From positions 62,001-126,000 of the forward strand of contig NZ_QZWI01000010.1 in assembly GCF_003614975.1 (NCBI RefSeq): 64,000 nt of DNA. Direction: 5' to 3'. Numbering within the stretch: position 1 is the first letter of the stretch; each line of letters opens with the position of its first letter. The DNA comes from Rahnella bruchi. GTDB taxonomy: Bacteria; Pseudomonadota; Gammaproteobacteria; Enterobacterales; Enterobacteriaceae. The notes beneath the pieces are model-generated. The model saw only the letters and a list, made by a program, of their open reading frames with translations, had not been told where the DNA came from and did no database searches. The translations under genes were made by a program, and so were the position numbers. Of this stretch, positions 55,390-64,000 are shown in pieces.

Positions 55390-55957
55390 GCAACTCCCCC
55401 GTAATGAAGATCCGGCGTTTACCATTAAAACTGCCGTGGTGTCTGCCAGCTGGCCGGGGGCAAGCGTGGAGGATACGGTTAATCTGGTCACCGATACGCT
55501 GGAGAAAAAACTGCAGGAAACGCCTTATCTTGATTTTGTGCAAAGCGAAACGCACGCCGGGCAATCGGTCATTTTCATCAATCTTCGCGATGACACGCCG
55601 CCTTCAGAGGTCGCGGGTATCTGGTATCAAGTACGCAAAAAGATGCAGGATATCGCGCCGTCACTGCCCGCGGGTGTGCGGGGCCCATCGGTGGATGACG
55701 AATTTGATGACACCTTCGGCACCCTTTATGGCTTTACTGCAGAAGGTTTCACGCCGCGTGAGCTTCGTGACAAGGTCGATGATATCAGCCGCAGTCTGAT
55801 GTCGCTGCCGGATATGGGAAAAACCAGCCTGCTGGGCGTCCAGGAGGAGAATATTGTTCTCGAATTTTCACCGGCACAGCTGGCGGGTAACGTATCAATT
55901 AAGCCTGGTTATCGGGTGGTGGTCCCCACCTCTAAGCAAAGAGTGGGGGACCGTTAA
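55383..55957 (+). pseudogene. RND efflux pump fragment fused behind macB
   Basis: About 190 codons of RND inner-membrane pump porter domain: LPRNEDPAFTIKTAVVSASW, then PGASVEDTVNLVTDTLEKKL and LPAGVRGPSVDDEFDD. It lacks the first ~35 residues (first membrane helix) and everything after about residue 225 of the ~1030-residue family. After about 55893 the frame reads unrelated residues (PGYRVVVPTSKQRVGDR) into a hairpin. It is a leftover of a second, deleted efflux operon. Confidence 0.82.
55919..55953 (-). terminator. Hairpin downstream of the NTF2-like gene
   Basis: GGTCCCCACCTCT and AGAGTGGGGGACC pair around AAGCAA (plus strand 55923-55954), with one bulge. It directly borders the stop of the minus-strand NTF2-like gene and a degenerate copy lies beside the remnant at 42172. 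Confidence 0.5.
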
Positions 55958-56346
55958 TGTCTGCCCCCAAGATCGCGGTCGCCTGATGTGCCGTGAATCA
56001 TCCGGGTGAGTTCTTCGCAGCGGATGATCTTTCCAGATGACAACGTGAAGCGGGCAAAAACTTCAAATTCACAGTGTTCACCCTGAATTTTTGCTGCCTT
56101 GACATGATGGTGTGTAAACACCGTCTGATCTTCCGTGACGGCAGACAGTACAGAGATGTTTATTTTTGTGGTGTGTGATTTAAGCAGCGCCATATGCTCA
56201 ATAAATTTGCGGTAATCGAGCTGGTGACCATCGACCACCTGCTGATAGCCCGGATCAAAGTAAAGGGCAATTTCATGCTCGCTGTGTTCCGGGCTGCAGA
56301 CCACGTTTTGCAGTGCATCAATGACTGTCTGAGTTGTCTTTTTCAT
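55954..56346 (-). CDS. NTF2/SnoaL-like protein
   Basis: A 130-residue small alpha+beta protein: N-terminal helix TTQTVIDALQNVVC, then EIALYFDPGYQQVVDGHQLDY, KFIEHMALLKSH and a long sheet region ending FARFTLSSGKIIRCEELTRMI. This is the SnoaL/ketosteroid-isomerase-like cone fold seen in nuclear transport factor 2 superfamily proteins. ATG 56346 has GGAGG at 5-base spacing; an ATG 4 codons earlier overlaps that site. It is divergent from an AraC regulator 44 bp away, which probably controls it. Confidence 0.78.
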   Translation of the reverse strand: MKKTTQTVIDALQNVVCSPEHSEHEIALYFDPGYQQVVDGHQLDYRKFIEHMALLKSHTTKINISVLSAVTEDQTVFTHHHVKAAKIQGEHCEFEVFARFTLSSGKIIRCEELTRMIHGTSGDRDLGGRH

Positions 56347-56389
56347 CGGTTCCTCCATTTTGAGAGCAGAAAGAGTACGGGAAGAGTGG

Positions 56390-57199
56390 ATGAGGCTATT
56401 ATCCGTATCTGGACAAGATATACGGTTAATCGGCCATAAGATGAAGATTGAAAAATTCGACTACGACAGTCTGCATTCGACGCCCTGGCATAAACACGCA
56501 TCCGGTCAGCTGTACTGGTTGAGTCATGGCATTCTTGTCATTGAAACGACGTCAGTACAGTGGACTGTCACACCGGGATCACTGGGATGGTTTCCCGCTG
56601 ATGTCAGCCACAGGGCCTGGGTTCCGGCAGGCGTGAAAGGTCAAAGCCTTTACCTTGAACCAGGTTTCTGCTCATCGTTTCCCACTCATCCGGGGGTCTA
56701 TGGGGCAGATGCCTTCGTGATGGCAATTTTGGAACGCCTGTGCCGGGAAGGTGATTTTTCTTCCCCTACGGAATATCAACGTCATCTTCTCAAATTATTA
56801 GGCTTTGAAATTGCCGGAGGTCCTGACTTGCCGCTTCAGTTGACGTTGCCCGTCGATCGCCGGGCTCGTAATGTCGCGAATGAATTACTGAAAAACCCGG
56901 CATGCGCGCTGGACCAGACACAGCTTGCCCAACAATGGGGGCTCAGCGTTCGCAGCCTGAGTCGTTTGTTTACTCAACAAACCGGCCTCAGTTTTAGCCA
57001 GTGGAGACAGCAGGCAAAAGTTGTCACTTCATTACAATGGGTGCTTGTCGGCTTGCCGGTTAGCGAGGTGGCGTTAAGAAGTGGTTACAGCAATGTCAGT
57101 GCTTATATCGACGTCTTCCGGCAACGCTTTGGAAAGACGCCGGGGCAGTTTCAAAATGCCCTCCTTCGCACGGAGAGTCGACAAAAGCCATCAGGCTGA
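56390..57199 (+). CDS. AraC-family regulator with N-terminal cupin
   Basis: A 269-residue regulator. The N-terminal cupin carries the HSTPWHKHASGQLYWLSHG pattern and PGSLGWFPADVSHRAWVP. The C-terminal AraC domain has both helix-turn-helices (LAQQWGLSVRSLSRLFTQQTG, and VSEVALRSGYSNVSAYIDVFRQRFG split here) and the PGQF end. ATG 56390 is preferred over TTG 56360. It is divergent from the NTF2-like gene and overlaps the convergent LacI gene by 9 bases at its 3' end. Confidence 0.85.
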   Translation: MRLLSVSGQDIRLIGHKMKIEKFDYDSLHSTPWHKHASGQLYWLSHGILVIETTSVQWTVTPGSLGWFPADVSHRAWVPAGVKGQSLYLEPGFCSSFPTHPGVYGADAFVMAILERLCREGDFSSPTEYQRHLLKLLGFEIAGGPDLPLQLTLPVDRRARNVANELLKNPACALDQTQLAQQWGLSVRSLSRLFTQQTGLSFSQWRQQAKVVTSLQWVLVGLPVSEVALRSGYSNVSAYIDVFRQRFGKTPGQFQNALLRTESRQKPSG

Positions 57200-58225
57200 T
57201 TCCCTGATAACAAGCCGGTATCCCATATCCACAATCGGCTCTGCAACCGCGATGCCTTCAATCTTATCCGCCAGCATATCCGCAGCCCTGATGCCTAAAT
57301 CCCATTTATCCACGCAGACGGTGGTAATGGCAGGGCGGTTGTGTGCAGCAAAATTCAGATCCGCAAAACCGATCACCGAGAAATCATCGGGGACTCGTAA
57401 GCCATGCGCTTCAGCTTCCATAATGGCGCCCTGGGCCAGGGTGTCGGAGCTGCAAATGATGGCGTCGAACCGGTGCCCGCTCTCAAGCAACTGGCGCAGT
57501 GCCTGGCGTCCGACTTCCATATTCGCGGGGCGTGAGACAATCACTTCTTTTATGTCGTGCTCAGGAATTACCCGCAATACGCTGATCGCCCCGTTTTTAC
57601 GTACCATCGCGCGGCGATCTGAGGCGCAGATAAAGCCAAAATGCGTAAACCCTTTCGCGGCGAAGTATTCACCGATAGCATTGCCCACTTTTTCGTGCGA
57701 GAAGCCAATGAGCATATCAATCGGCGTCGGCGTCAGATCCCAAATCTCAACCACCGGAATATTGGCGTTCAGGATGATTCTTTTCAGCTCTGACGTGTGA
57801 TGAATACCGGTCAGCACGATGCCATCCGGCCGGCGGGAAAGCAGCGTCGAGACAATATCGGTTTCGTCTTCCGGCTCGTAGCCGACAATACACAGCAACA
57901 TGTGATAGCCGCGCGCCGCCAGCTGGTCACTGATCGCCTGTACGGTATCGACAAACATATTGTTGTTTATCTGCGGCACGACGACGGCAATGAGTTTGGT
58001 GCGGCTGGTCGCCAGTCCGCCTGCCAGCATATTCGGAATGTATCCGGTGCTGTTGACCGCTTCCATCACGCGGGCAATCGTTGCGGGGCGCACAACTTTA
58101 GGATTATTTAAGGCGCGGCTGACTGTCATCGGAGAAAGTCCGGCAGCCTGTGCGACATCTTCGAGCGTAGCCGTACGGGAACGGCCTTTTTGTGATTTTA
58201 TTTTATTATTCAAAACGTTGTTCAC
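57191..58225 (-). CDS. LacI/GntR-type repressor divergent from chb
   Basis: A 344-residue LacI-family protein: helix-turn-helix and hinge (TLEDVAQAAGLSPMTVSRALN, in full one residue longer, then GYIPNMLAGGLATSRT) and the periplasmic-binding-like effector domain. The sequence is GntR-like. It is divergent from chbBCARFG, with a perfect 18-bp palindrome in between, so it may repress itself and possibly chb. In E. coli chb is repressed by NagC (a ROK protein) instead; a LacI regulator at this place is a difference. Confidence 0.87.
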   Translation of the reverse strand: MNNVLNNKIKSQKGRSRTATLEDVAQAAGLSPMTVSRALNNPKVVRPATIARVMEAVNSTGYIPNMLAGGLATSRTKLIAVVVPQINNNMFVDTVQAISDQLAARGYHMLLCIVGYEPEDETDIVSTLLSRRPDGIVLTGIHHTSELKRIILNANIPVVEIWDLTPTPIDMLIGFSHEKVGNAIGEYFAAKGFTHFGFICASDRRAMVRKNGAISVLRVIPEHDIKEVIVSRPANMEVGRQALRQLLESGHRFDAIICSSDTLAQGAIMEAEAHGLRVPDDFSVIGFADLNFAAHNRPAITTVCVDKWDLGIRAADMLADKIEGIAVAEPIVDMGYRLVIRESA

Positions 58226-58249
58226 TGATATCCGGGTGGCCGATACGAG

Positions 58250-58267
58250 AATGTTTGCGCAAACATT
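58250..58267. promoter_or_regulatory. Perfect 18-bp LacI-type operator
   Basis: AATGTTTGCGCAAACATT is a perfect palindrome with the central CG usual for LacI-family operators. It lies 25 bases before the repressor start and about 310 before chbB, so it certainly suits autoregulation. Confidence 0.7.
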
Positions 58268-58453
58268 GTCAGTTTCTCATAACAGAACAGGCAAAGGTAG
58301 GGTTAAGTGTTAATTCATTGTTGCGTCGTGGCCCGACGAAATCTTATTTATTCCCGCGAATTATTTGCCCAAAACGTGAAGGGAGTCATAGGGGCTGGTC
58401 AAGGAGAGACAATTTCGGTTAGTTAAGAATTATCCCCTGCCAAAGCGATGCCG

Positions 58454-58545
58454 TATACTCGACTCAAGCAGAGACAACAGGTCAGATTCATCAGTGGGTT
58501 TTGGAAACATTCTGATGGGTTAACCAGGAACCGTTGTCTGCGCTG
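58454..58545 (+). promoter_or_regulatory. chb promoter and structured leader
   Basis: A good -10 TATACT at 58454-58459 has no recognisable -35, as expected for an activator-dependent promoter. Transcripts starting near 58466 would begin with nested stems: AGACAAC (58472-58478) with GTTGTCT (58533-58539), GGT with ACC, and CATCAG (58489-58494) with CTGATG (58512-58517). The function of this leader is unknown. Confidence 0.5.
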
Positions 58546-58574
58546 TAATTTATCCGGGATATGAGGGTTTCATC

Positions 58575-58895
58575 ATGGAAAAGAAAGTCATTTATTTGTT
58601 TTGTTCCGCCGGAATGTCTACCTCGTTGCTGGTTTCTAAAATGAAAATCCAGGCCGAGAAATACGAAGTACCGGTCATTATCGAAGCATTTCCTGAAACA
58701 CTGGCTGCCGAAAAAGGCTCTGCCGCCGATGTGGTTTTACTCGGGCCGCAAATTGCCTACATGCTCGACGAAATCAAAAAGGTATTGCCGGGTAAACCGG
58801 TTGAAGTGATCGATTCTGCCCTCTACGGCAAAATTGATGGATTAGGTGTACTGAAAGCAGCAGTGGCTGCGATCAAAAAAGCAGCAGCGCAGTAA
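58575..58895 (+). CDS. chbB: PTS chitobiose-specific enzyme IIB
   Basis: A 106-residue IIB protein of the lactose/cellobiose class, the same length as E. coli ChbB. The phospho-cysteine is in [14 protein letters not shown] (Cys10, CXXGMST P-loop). It takes phosphate from ChbA and passes it to N,N'-diacetylchitobiose during uptake through ChbC. It is the first gene of chbBCARFG, preceded by a long leader and GAGGG. Confidence 0.94.
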   Translation: MEKKVIYLFCSAGMSTSLLVSKMKIQAEKYEVPVIIEAFPETLAAEKGSAADVVLLGPQIAYMLDEIKKVLPGKPVEVIDSALYGKIDGLGVLKAAVAAIKKAAAQ

Positions 58896-58945
58896 TCTTA
58901 TTTTTCCTTATTGTTAAATTGAACGTCTTTATATTGAAATGTTTA

Positions 58946-58980
58946 AGTCAAAGAGAACTCCAGTCAAAGAGCGAATTTCA
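58946..58980 (+). promoter_or_regulatory. Predicted ChiX small-RNA pairing site in the chbB-chbC gap
   Basis: GTCAAAGAGCGAATTTCA at 58963-58980 complements the unpaired seed of enterobacterial ChiX as I recall it (UGAAAUUCCUCUUUGAC), with one extra base. GTCAAAGAG also occurs once more at 58947-58955. In E. coli and Salmonella this intercistronic site acts as a trap for ChiX, relieving repression of chitoporin. A GCCGCC-GGCGGC hairpin follows just before the chbC ribosome site. Confidence 0.7.
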
Positions 58981-59020
58981 TACCCTGGCCGCCGGATGGC
59001 GGCATTAAAGGAAAATACCA

Positions 59021-60379
59021 ATGAGCAAAGCCATTGATTCACTTGAAAAGATACTTCTTCCTTTTGCCGTCAAAATAGGTAAGCAGCCGCATATTAATGC
59101 CATTAAAAATGGTTTTATAAAATTAATGCCGCTGACCCTGGCGGGCGCCATGTTCGTATTAATTAATAACGTATTCCTGAACTTCGGTGCCGGTTCTTTC
59201 TTTTATTCTTTAGGCGTGCGGTTGGATCCGTCAACCATTGAAACGCTGGCCGGATTAAAAACGATTGGTATTAATGTCTACAACGGCACATTGGGTATTA
59301 TGTCGCTGATGGCGCCCTTCTTTATAGGGATGGCATTAGCGGAAGAGCGAAAAGTCGATTCGCTTTCCGCAGGCTTATTAGCCGTTGCTGCTTTCATGAC
59401 CGTCACCCCTTATAGCGTGGGTGAAGCCTATGCGGTCGGTGCAAACTGGTTAGGTGGCGCGAATATTATTTCCGGCATGATAATCGGTCTGGTTGTCGCC
59501 GAAATGTTTACCTTTGTTATTCGCAGAAACTGGGTGATTACGTTACCCGCAAGCGTTCCCACGTCGGTTTCCCGTTCCTTCTCCGCATTAATTCCGGGCT
59601 TTATTATTCTGTTCTTCTTCGGGGTCATTTCCTGGTTGCTGGGACTGTACGGTCATAACTTCCACCAGATTATTATGGATTCTATTTCCAAACCTCTGGC
59701 GGCTATGGGCAGCGTAGTGGGCTGGGCGTATGTGATTTTCAACTCCCTCCTGTGGTTCTTCGGTGTGCATGGTTCACTGGCGCTGACCGCGCTGGACAAC
59801 GGCATCATGACCCCGTGGGCGCTGGAAAACATCGCGTTGTATACCGAATACGGCTCTGTCAGTGCGGCGATTGATGCCGGTAAAACCTTCCACTTCTGGG
59901 CCAAACCGATGCTGGATTCTTATATCCTGCTGGGCGGTTCCGGGGCGACGCTGGGTCTGATTATCGCCATCTTTATCGCATCACGCCGTGCAGATCACCG
60001 CCAGGTGGCCAAGCTGGCACTGCCTTCCGGCATCTTCCAGATTAACGAGCCTATCCTGTTCGGTCTGCCGATTATTATGAACCCGGTGATGTTTATCCCG
60101 TTCGTACTGGTTCAGCCGATACTGGCCGCGATTACACTGGCGGCTTACAGCATGGGGATTATTCCACCGGTGACCAACCTTGCGCCGTGGACCATGCCGA
60201 CCGGTCTGGGCGCATTCTTTAACAGTAACGGCAGCATCGCCGCCCTTTTCGTGGCCCTGTTCAACCTCGGTATCGCCACACTGGTTTATATGCCATTCGT
60301 TATCCTGTCGAACAAAGCGCAGGCGATTATCGAGGAAGAAGAAAGCGAAGAAGACATTGCCGCAGCACTGAAATTTTAA
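59021..60379 (+). CDS. chbC: PTS chitobiose-specific enzyme IIC
   Basis: A 452-residue inner-membrane permease, identical in length to E. coli ChbC, with about ten hydrophobic segments and the cellobiose-family IIC conserved region ([19 protein letters not shown]-like stretch, substrate Glu in [16 protein letters not shown]). It translocates chitobiose while it is phosphorylated by ChbB. AAAGGAAAA precedes the ATG. Confidence 0.94.
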   Translation: MSKAIDSLEKILLPFAVKIGKQPHINAIKNGFIKLMPLTLAGAMFVLINNVFLNFGAGSFFYSLGVRLDPSTIETLAGLKTIGINVYNGTLGIMSLMAPFFIGMALAEERKVDSLSAGLLAVAAFMTVTPYSVGEAYAVGANWLGGANIISGMIIGLVVAEMFTFVIRRNWVITLPASVPTSVSRSFSALIPGFIILFFFGVISWLLGLYGHNFHQIIMDSISKPLAAMGSVVGWAYVIFNSLLWFFGVHGSLALTALDNGIMTPWALENIALYTEYGSVSAAIDAGKTFHFWAKPMLDSYILLGGSGATLGLIIAIFIASRRADHRQVAKLALPSGIFQINEPILFGLPIIMNPVMFIPFVLVQPILAAITLAAYSMGIIPPVTNLAPWTMPTGLGAFFNSNGSIAALFVALFNLGIATLVYMPFVILSNKAQAIIEEEESEEDIAAALKF

Positions 60380-60385
60380 TCTGAA

Positions 60386-60421
60386 CGGGTAGCGGCAGGG
60401 CAATCTGCCTGCCGCTACCCG
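60386..60421 (+). promoter_or_regulatory. Strong hairpin between chbC and chbA
   Basis: A 14-bp perfect stem (CGGGTAGCGGCAGG with CCTGCCGCTACCCG) and an 8-nt loop, without a T run. It may protect the upstream mRNA or set a gradient of expression inside the operon. Confidence 0.65.
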
Positions 60422-60442
60422 GCAAATCACGGAGAGATAAAG

Positions 60443-60790
60443 ATGATGGATTTAGACAGCATTGTGGATACCGAAAGCGAAATGCAGGATCTCGAAGAAG
60501 TGGTGATGGGGTTAATCATTAACTCCGGACAAGCCCGCAGCCTGGCGTATTCAGCACTGAAAAAAGCCAAAGAAGGCGATTTTGAGCAGGCGCGTGCGGT
60601 CATGGCGCAATCGAGAATGGCGCTCAACGAAGCGCATCTGATACAGACCAAACTGATTGAAGAAGATCAGGGCGAAGGCAAAACCAAAGTCAGCCTGGTG
60701 CTGGTTCACGCGCAGGATCACCTGATGACGTCCATGCTGGCCCGTGAACTGATTGCAGAACTCATTGAGCTTCATGAGAAAATAAAATAA
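60443..60790 (+). CDS. chbA: PTS chitobiose-specific enzyme IIA
   Basis: A 115-residue helical IIA of the lactose/cellobiose class (E. coli ChbA 116). The phospho-His is in LVHAQDHLMTSMLARE, and the N-terminal MGLIINSGQARSLAYSAL helix is typical. It receives phosphate from HPr and forms a trimer in relatives. It follows a hairpin and has GGAG before the start. chbR begins 14 bp downstream. Confidence 0.94.
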   Translation: MMDLDSIVDTESEMQDLEEVVMGLIINSGQARSLAYSALKKAKEGDFEQARAVMAQSRMALNEAHLIQTKLIEEDQGEGKTKVSLVLVHAQDHLMTSMLARELIAELIELHEKIK

Positions 60791-60804
60791 CGTAGGGAAC
60801 CATC

Positions 60805-61641
60805 ATGCAGCCATCGGTACTGAGTATGGAAATCAAGACAGCGCGCGAAAATCAACTCTTCGACGGTCAGAATTTCCACATGTTTATCTACAATAAGGTA
60901 GAGAGCATCTCCGGGCTGCATGAGCACGACTACTACGAGTTCACCCTTGTCCTGACCGGCAGGTATTTCCAAAACGTTAACGGTAAACGGGTGTTGTTAG
61001 AACGTGGCGATTTCGTTTTCATCCCGCTGGGTTCCAATCATCAAAGCTTTTATGAATTCGGTGCCACGCGGATTTTAAATGTCGGGATCAGTAAGGCGTT
61101 TTTCGAACAGCATTATTTATCTTTATTACCTGCCCACTTTGTTGCCTCGCAGGTGTATCAGATAAAGACGGAATTCCTGACTTATATTGAGTCTGTCATT
61201 GCCTCACTGAATTTTCGTAACGGTGAGTTCAATGAATTTCTGGAAATGGTGACGTTTTATATCGTTAACCGGTTACGTCATCACCCGGAATCTGAAGTCA
61301 CTCCTGATATTCCCGGCTGGCTGAAATCGGCCATTGAGAAAATGCATGATAAAGCGCGGTTTGGTGATAAAGCATTATCGAATATGGTCGAGCTTTCCGG
61401 AAAATCGCAGGAATACCTGACCCGCGCGACGCAGCGACATTACGGTAAAACGCCGATGCAGATTATTAATGAAATCCGCATTGATTTTGCCAAGAAACAG
61501 CTGGAGATCACCAACTACTCGGTCACGGATATTGCATTTGAATCCGGTTACAGCAGCCCGAGTATGTTTATTAAAAACTTTAAAAAGCTGACTTCTTTTA
61601 CGCCGAACCATTACCGGAAGAAGTTATGCAGCATTAATTAA
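60805..61641 (+). CDS. chbR: AraC-type chitobiose regulator
   Basis: A 278-residue protein (E. coli ChbR 280): N-terminal cupin ([24 protein letters not shown]; here two pieces) with metal-site-like His residues, and C-terminal AraC double helix-turn-helix ([21 protein letters not shown] and [21 protein letters not shown]). E. coli ChbR represses without chitobiose and activates with it, together with CRP. It lies inside the operon it controls. Confidence 0.93.
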   Translation: MQPSVLSMEIKTARENQLFDGQNFHMFIYNKVESISGLHEHDYYEFTLVLTGRYFQNVNGKRVLLERGDFVFIPLGSNHQSFYEFGATRILNVGISKAFFEQHYLSLLPAHFVASQVYQIKTEFLTYIESVIASLNFRNGEFNEFLEMVTFYIVNRLRHHPESEVTPDIPGWLKSAIEKMHDKARFGDKALSNMVELSGKSQEYLTRATQRHYGKTPMQIINEIRIDFAKKQLEITNYSVTDIAFESGYSSPSMFIKNFKKLTSFTPNHYRKKLCSIN

Positions 61642-61706
61642 TACCGGATCATTCAATAATATTTCTGTCTTAATTTGCAGTGCATGATTATTGCACGGGA
61701 GTTCCT

Positions 61707-63050
61707 ATGAGTAAGAAACTGAAAGTCGTCACTATTGGTGGCGGGAGCAGCTATACCCCGGAATTACTGGAAGGCTTTATTAAGCGTTACGACGAGCTGC
61801 CAATTACTGAATTATGGCTGGTGGATGTCGAAGGCGGAAAAGAGAAGCAGGACATTATTTTTAACCTTTGCCAGCGTATGGTGGAACGCGCCGGTGTGCC
61901 GATTGTGATGCATAAAACGCTGAACCGCCGCGAAGCGCTGGTGGATGCCGATTTCGTCACCACGCAGCTGCGCGTCGGCCAGTTAAAAGCGCGTGAGCTC
62001 GATGAACGTATTCCGCTGAGCCACGGTTATCTGGGGCAGGAAACCAACGGGGCAGGTGGCTTGTTTAAAGGGCTGCGCACTATTCCGGTGATTTTTGACA
62101 TCATTAAAGATGTCGAAGAGATCTGCCCGGACGCCTGGGTGATCAACTTCACCAACCCGGCCGGTATGGTCACTGAGGCGGTATTCCGTCACACCCAATT
62201 CAAAAAATTTATTGGCGTCTGCAACATTCCTGTCGGCATGAAAATGTTCATTCAGGATGTGCTGAAACTGACTCCGCAGGACGATTTGTCCATCGACCTG
62301 TTTGGTCTGAACCACATGGTGTTCATCAAAGATGTCATCGTGAACGGCGAATCACGCTTTGCTGAACTGCTCGACGGCGTGGCGTCGGGTACACTTACCG
62401 CCGGTTCGGTGAAAAACATCTTCGACCTGCCGTTCAGCGAAGGCCTGATCCGCTCGCTGAACCTGCTGCCGTGTTCTTACCTGCTGTACTACTTTAAGCA
62501 GAAAGAGATGCTGGCGATTGAAATGGGTGAATTCTACAAAGGCGGCGCGCGTGCCACCGTTGTGCAGAAAGTCGAGAAACAGCTGTTCGACTTGTACAAA
62601 AATCCAGACCTCAACGTGAAGCCCAAAGAGCTTGAGCTGCGCGGCGGAGCTTATTATTCCGATGCGGCCTGTGAAGTGATCAGCGCGATTTACAATGACA
62701 AGCAAACTGAGCAGTACGTCAACTTCCCGCACAACGGGCATATTGATAATATTCCGGCGGACTGGGCGGTCGAAATGACCTGTACTATCGGGCGTGACGG
62801 CGCGAAACCGCATCCGCGCATTACGCATTTCGATGAAAAAGTGTTGGGGCTTATCTACACCATCAAAGGTTTTGAGATTGCCGCGAGCAATGCTGCCATC
62901 AGCGGTGAGCTCAATGATGTGCTGCTGGCGATGAACCTCAGCCCGCTGATCCATTCCGATAAAGATGCCGAAATACTGGCGCGCGAAATGTTGCTGGCAC
63001 ATGAAAAACTGCTGCCGAATTTTGCAAAAACCATTGCCGCGTTAAAATAA
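61707..63050 (+). CDS. chbF: 6-phospho-chitobiase / 6-phospho-beta-glucosidase (GH4)
   Basis: A 447-residue family 4 glycosidase (E. coli ChbF 450). NAD-binding [18 protein letters not shown], then NFTNPAG and the metal-binding Cys/His pair (GVCNIPVG with Cys; GLNHM with His). It hydrolyses monodeacetylated chitobiose-6-phosphate by the NAD/Mn-dependent mechanism. ATG 61707 has GGGAG at 6 bases; a start 9 codons earlier has none. Confidence 0.94.
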   Translation: MSKKLKVVTIGGGSSYTPELLEGFIKRYDELPITELWLVDVEGGKEKQDIIFNLCQRMVERAGVPIVMHKTLNRREALVDADFVTTQLRVGQLKARELDERIPLSHGYLGQETNGAGGLFKGLRTIPVIFDIIKDVEEICPDAWVINFTNPAGMVTEAVFRHTQFKKFIGVCNIPVGMKMFIQDVLKLTPQDDLSIDLFGLNHMVFIKDVIVNGESRFAELLDGVASGTLTAGSVKNIFDLPFSEGLIRSLNLLPCSYLLYYFKQKEMLAIEMGEFYKGGARATVVQKVEKQLFDLYKNPDLNVKPKELELRGGAYYSDAACEVISAIYNDKQTEQYVNFPHNGHIDNIPADWAVEMTCTIGRDGAKPHPRITHFDEKVLGLIYTIKGFEIAASNAAISGELNDVLLAMNLSPLIHSDKDAEILAREMLLAHEKLLPNFAKTIAALK

Positions 63051-63055
63051 CCCGC

Positions 63056-63077
63056 CGCCTTCCCGTAAGGGAAGGCG
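63056..63077 (+). promoter_or_regulatory. Hairpin between chbF and chbG
   Basis: CGCCTTCCC pairs with GGGAAGGCG across a GTAA tetraloop (GNRA). No T run follows. Probably an mRNA-stability element, as between chbC and chbA. Confidence 0.6.
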
Positions 63078-63094
63078 CTCCGACAGGGGTGTTT

Positions 63095-63853
63095 ATGGAT
63101 AAATTACTGATTGTGAATGCGGACGATTTCGGGCTCTGCAAGGCGCAAAACTACGGGATCATTGAGGCGTTTACTCACGGCGTGGTGCGATCCACCACCG
63201 CGATGATGAATGCGCAGGGCATTGAACATGCTGCGGCACTCAGCAAAGCCTGTCCGCAGCTGGGCGTCGGGATGCACTTTGTATTGACGTTAGGCCGTCC
63301 GCTTTCGCCCATGCCAAACCTGACCCGTGAGGGCGAACTGGGGAAATGGATCTGGGAAATGGCCGAGGCCGGAACCTTGCCGCTGGATGAAATCGCCCAT
63401 GAGCTGGAGTGTCAGTATGGTCGTTTTATCGAATTGTTTGGCAAAGCGCCGACACATATCGACAGTCATCACCACGTGCATATGTTCGCGGCAATTTTCC
63501 CGATAGTGGAAGCTTTTGCGAAAGAAAAGGGCATTCCGGTGCGTATTGACCGCGACGAAATCCGCAAAGGTGAAATTGCGCTGTGTGGCGTGAAAAGTAC
63601 CGACGGTTTCGACAGCTCGTTCTATGGTGATGCGATTTCAGAAGCGCTGTTTCTGCATACTCTGGACAACGCGACACTGCGCGGCGACCGTTCTGTGGAA
63701 ATCATGACGCATCCTTCATTTATTGATAACACGATTCTGGGGAGTAAATATTGCTATCCGCGTCTGGCGGAGCTGGATGTGCTGACCTCAGAAACGTTGA
63801 AGTACGCCATTACAGAACGCAGATTTCGCCTGGGATCGTTTAACGATTTATAG
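63095..63853 (+). CDS. chbG: Chitooligosaccharide deacetylase ChbG
   Basis: A 252-residue YdjC-family deacetylase (E. coli ChbG 249). Metal site: the Asp pair in VNADDFGL near the N-terminus and [10 protein letters not shown] around residue 126. It removes one acetyl group from chitobiose-6-phosphate, producing the inducer for ChbR and the substrate for ChbF. ATG 63095 is chosen over GTG 63089 because AGGGG then has better spacing. It is the last gene in the operon. Confidence 0.94.
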   Translation: MDKLLIVNADDFGLCKAQNYGIIEAFTHGVVRSTTAMMNAQGIEHAAALSKACPQLGVGMHFVLTLGRPLSPMPNLTREGELGKWIWEMAEAGTLPLDEIAHELECQYGRFIELFGKAPTHIDSHHHVHMFAAIFPIVEAFAKEKGIPVRIDRDEIRKGEIALCGVKSTDGFDSSFYGDAISEALFLHTLDNATLRGDRSVEIMTHPSFIDNTILGSKYCYPRLAELDVLTSETLKYAITERRFRLGSFNDL

Positions 63854-63866
63854 GTTGTCGTGCAGC

Positions 63867-63907
63867 AAGGCCGTCGTGGGCACATTGCTCAGCGCGGCCT
63901 TTTTTTA
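63867..63907 (+). terminator. Terminator of the chb operon
   Basis: AAGGCCG (63867-63873) pairs with CGGCCTT at 63895-63901 around an imperfect inner stem, followed by a run of seven T. The remaining ~90 bases of the window show no gene. Confidence 0.85.
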
Positions 63908-64000
63908 GCATCATCGCCGGTTCGGTACTTTCGGCATCTCGGATAAGTGGGGTATTTAACGTTCAGTAATTTGATGTGGACTCAGGCGGCCTTGCCGGCC

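Noticed and set aside
58472-58539. BglG-type antiterminator (RAT) element before a PTS operon
   Set aside because: The stems do not show a RAT-like sequence, no T-run terminator overlaps, and no BglG-family gene is present.

Overview
The window looks like the chromosome of an enterobacterium of the Yersiniaceae type (Rahnella, Ewingella or Rouxiella is my best guess). The reasons are an E. coli-like ydcSTUV-patD locus, a complete chbBCARFG operon, a three-subunit membrane gluconate dehydrogenase typical of 2-ketogluconate producers, and ordinary enterobacterial start sites. This is inference from gene content; no rRNA or other taxonomic marker is present.

Region by region. (1) 1-2.4 kb: a MetQ/NlpA-type lipoprotein, a YodC-like small protein, an OsmC-type peroxidase and a Phd/RelE-type toxin-antitoxin pair. 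(2) 2.6-10.6 kb: a LysR regulator, then an aldehyde dehydrogenase, ydcS, ydcT, ydcU, ydcV and patD. This is a putrescine/4-aminobutyraldehyde uptake and oxidation locus with a second aldehyde dehydrogenase at its front. (3) 10.6-16.2 kb: a small membrane protein, TehB, a hexapeptide acetyltransferase, a GNAT acetyltransferase, and a LysR regulator divergent from a DHA2-type exporter with an NTF2-like gene. (4) 16.2-20.1 kb: gluconate 2-dehydrogenase on the minus strand (subunit 3, GMC flavoprotein, triheme cytochrome c). (5) 20.5-42.5 kb: an accessory island. Two complete BvgAS/EvgAS/Roc-like phosphorelays flank a chaperone-usher locus built from DUF1120-type subunits, resembling E. coli gltF-yhcADEF. 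It also holds a segmental duplication, a broken IS256-family element inserted in a terminator loop, a Sel1-repeat protein, a DsbA-like oxidoreductase, a secreted lipase-like hydrolase and an orphan LuxR-type regulator. (6) 42.5-49.5 kb: a DctB/DctD-like sigma-54 two-component system divergent from aspT-aspD (aspartate:alanine exchange plus aspartate 4-decarboxylation). (7) 49.5-56 kb: AT-rich, largely gene-free, decayed DNA with one membrane protein, then macA, a truncated macB and a fragment of an RND pump fused by deletion. (8) 56-64 kb: an NTF2-like gene, an AraC regulator, a LacI regulator, and the complete chitobiose operon chbBCARFG with a conserved ChiX small-RNA target between chbB and chbC.

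The best candidate for an undescribed system is 20.5-41.3 kb. Two hybrid-kinase phosphorelays bracket a DUF1120 chaperone-usher assembly operon whose subunit pair has been duplicated: one subunit is identical between copies and its partner diverges sharply past a fixed point. Each subunit carries two cysteines that could form a disulfide, and a DsbA-like enzyme is encoded next door. A second point of interest is the aspTD region. The antiporter gene carries a ten-G homopolymer, the putative activator has a substituted GAFTGA loop, and a large inverted repeat lies upstream of a sigma-54-like promoter.
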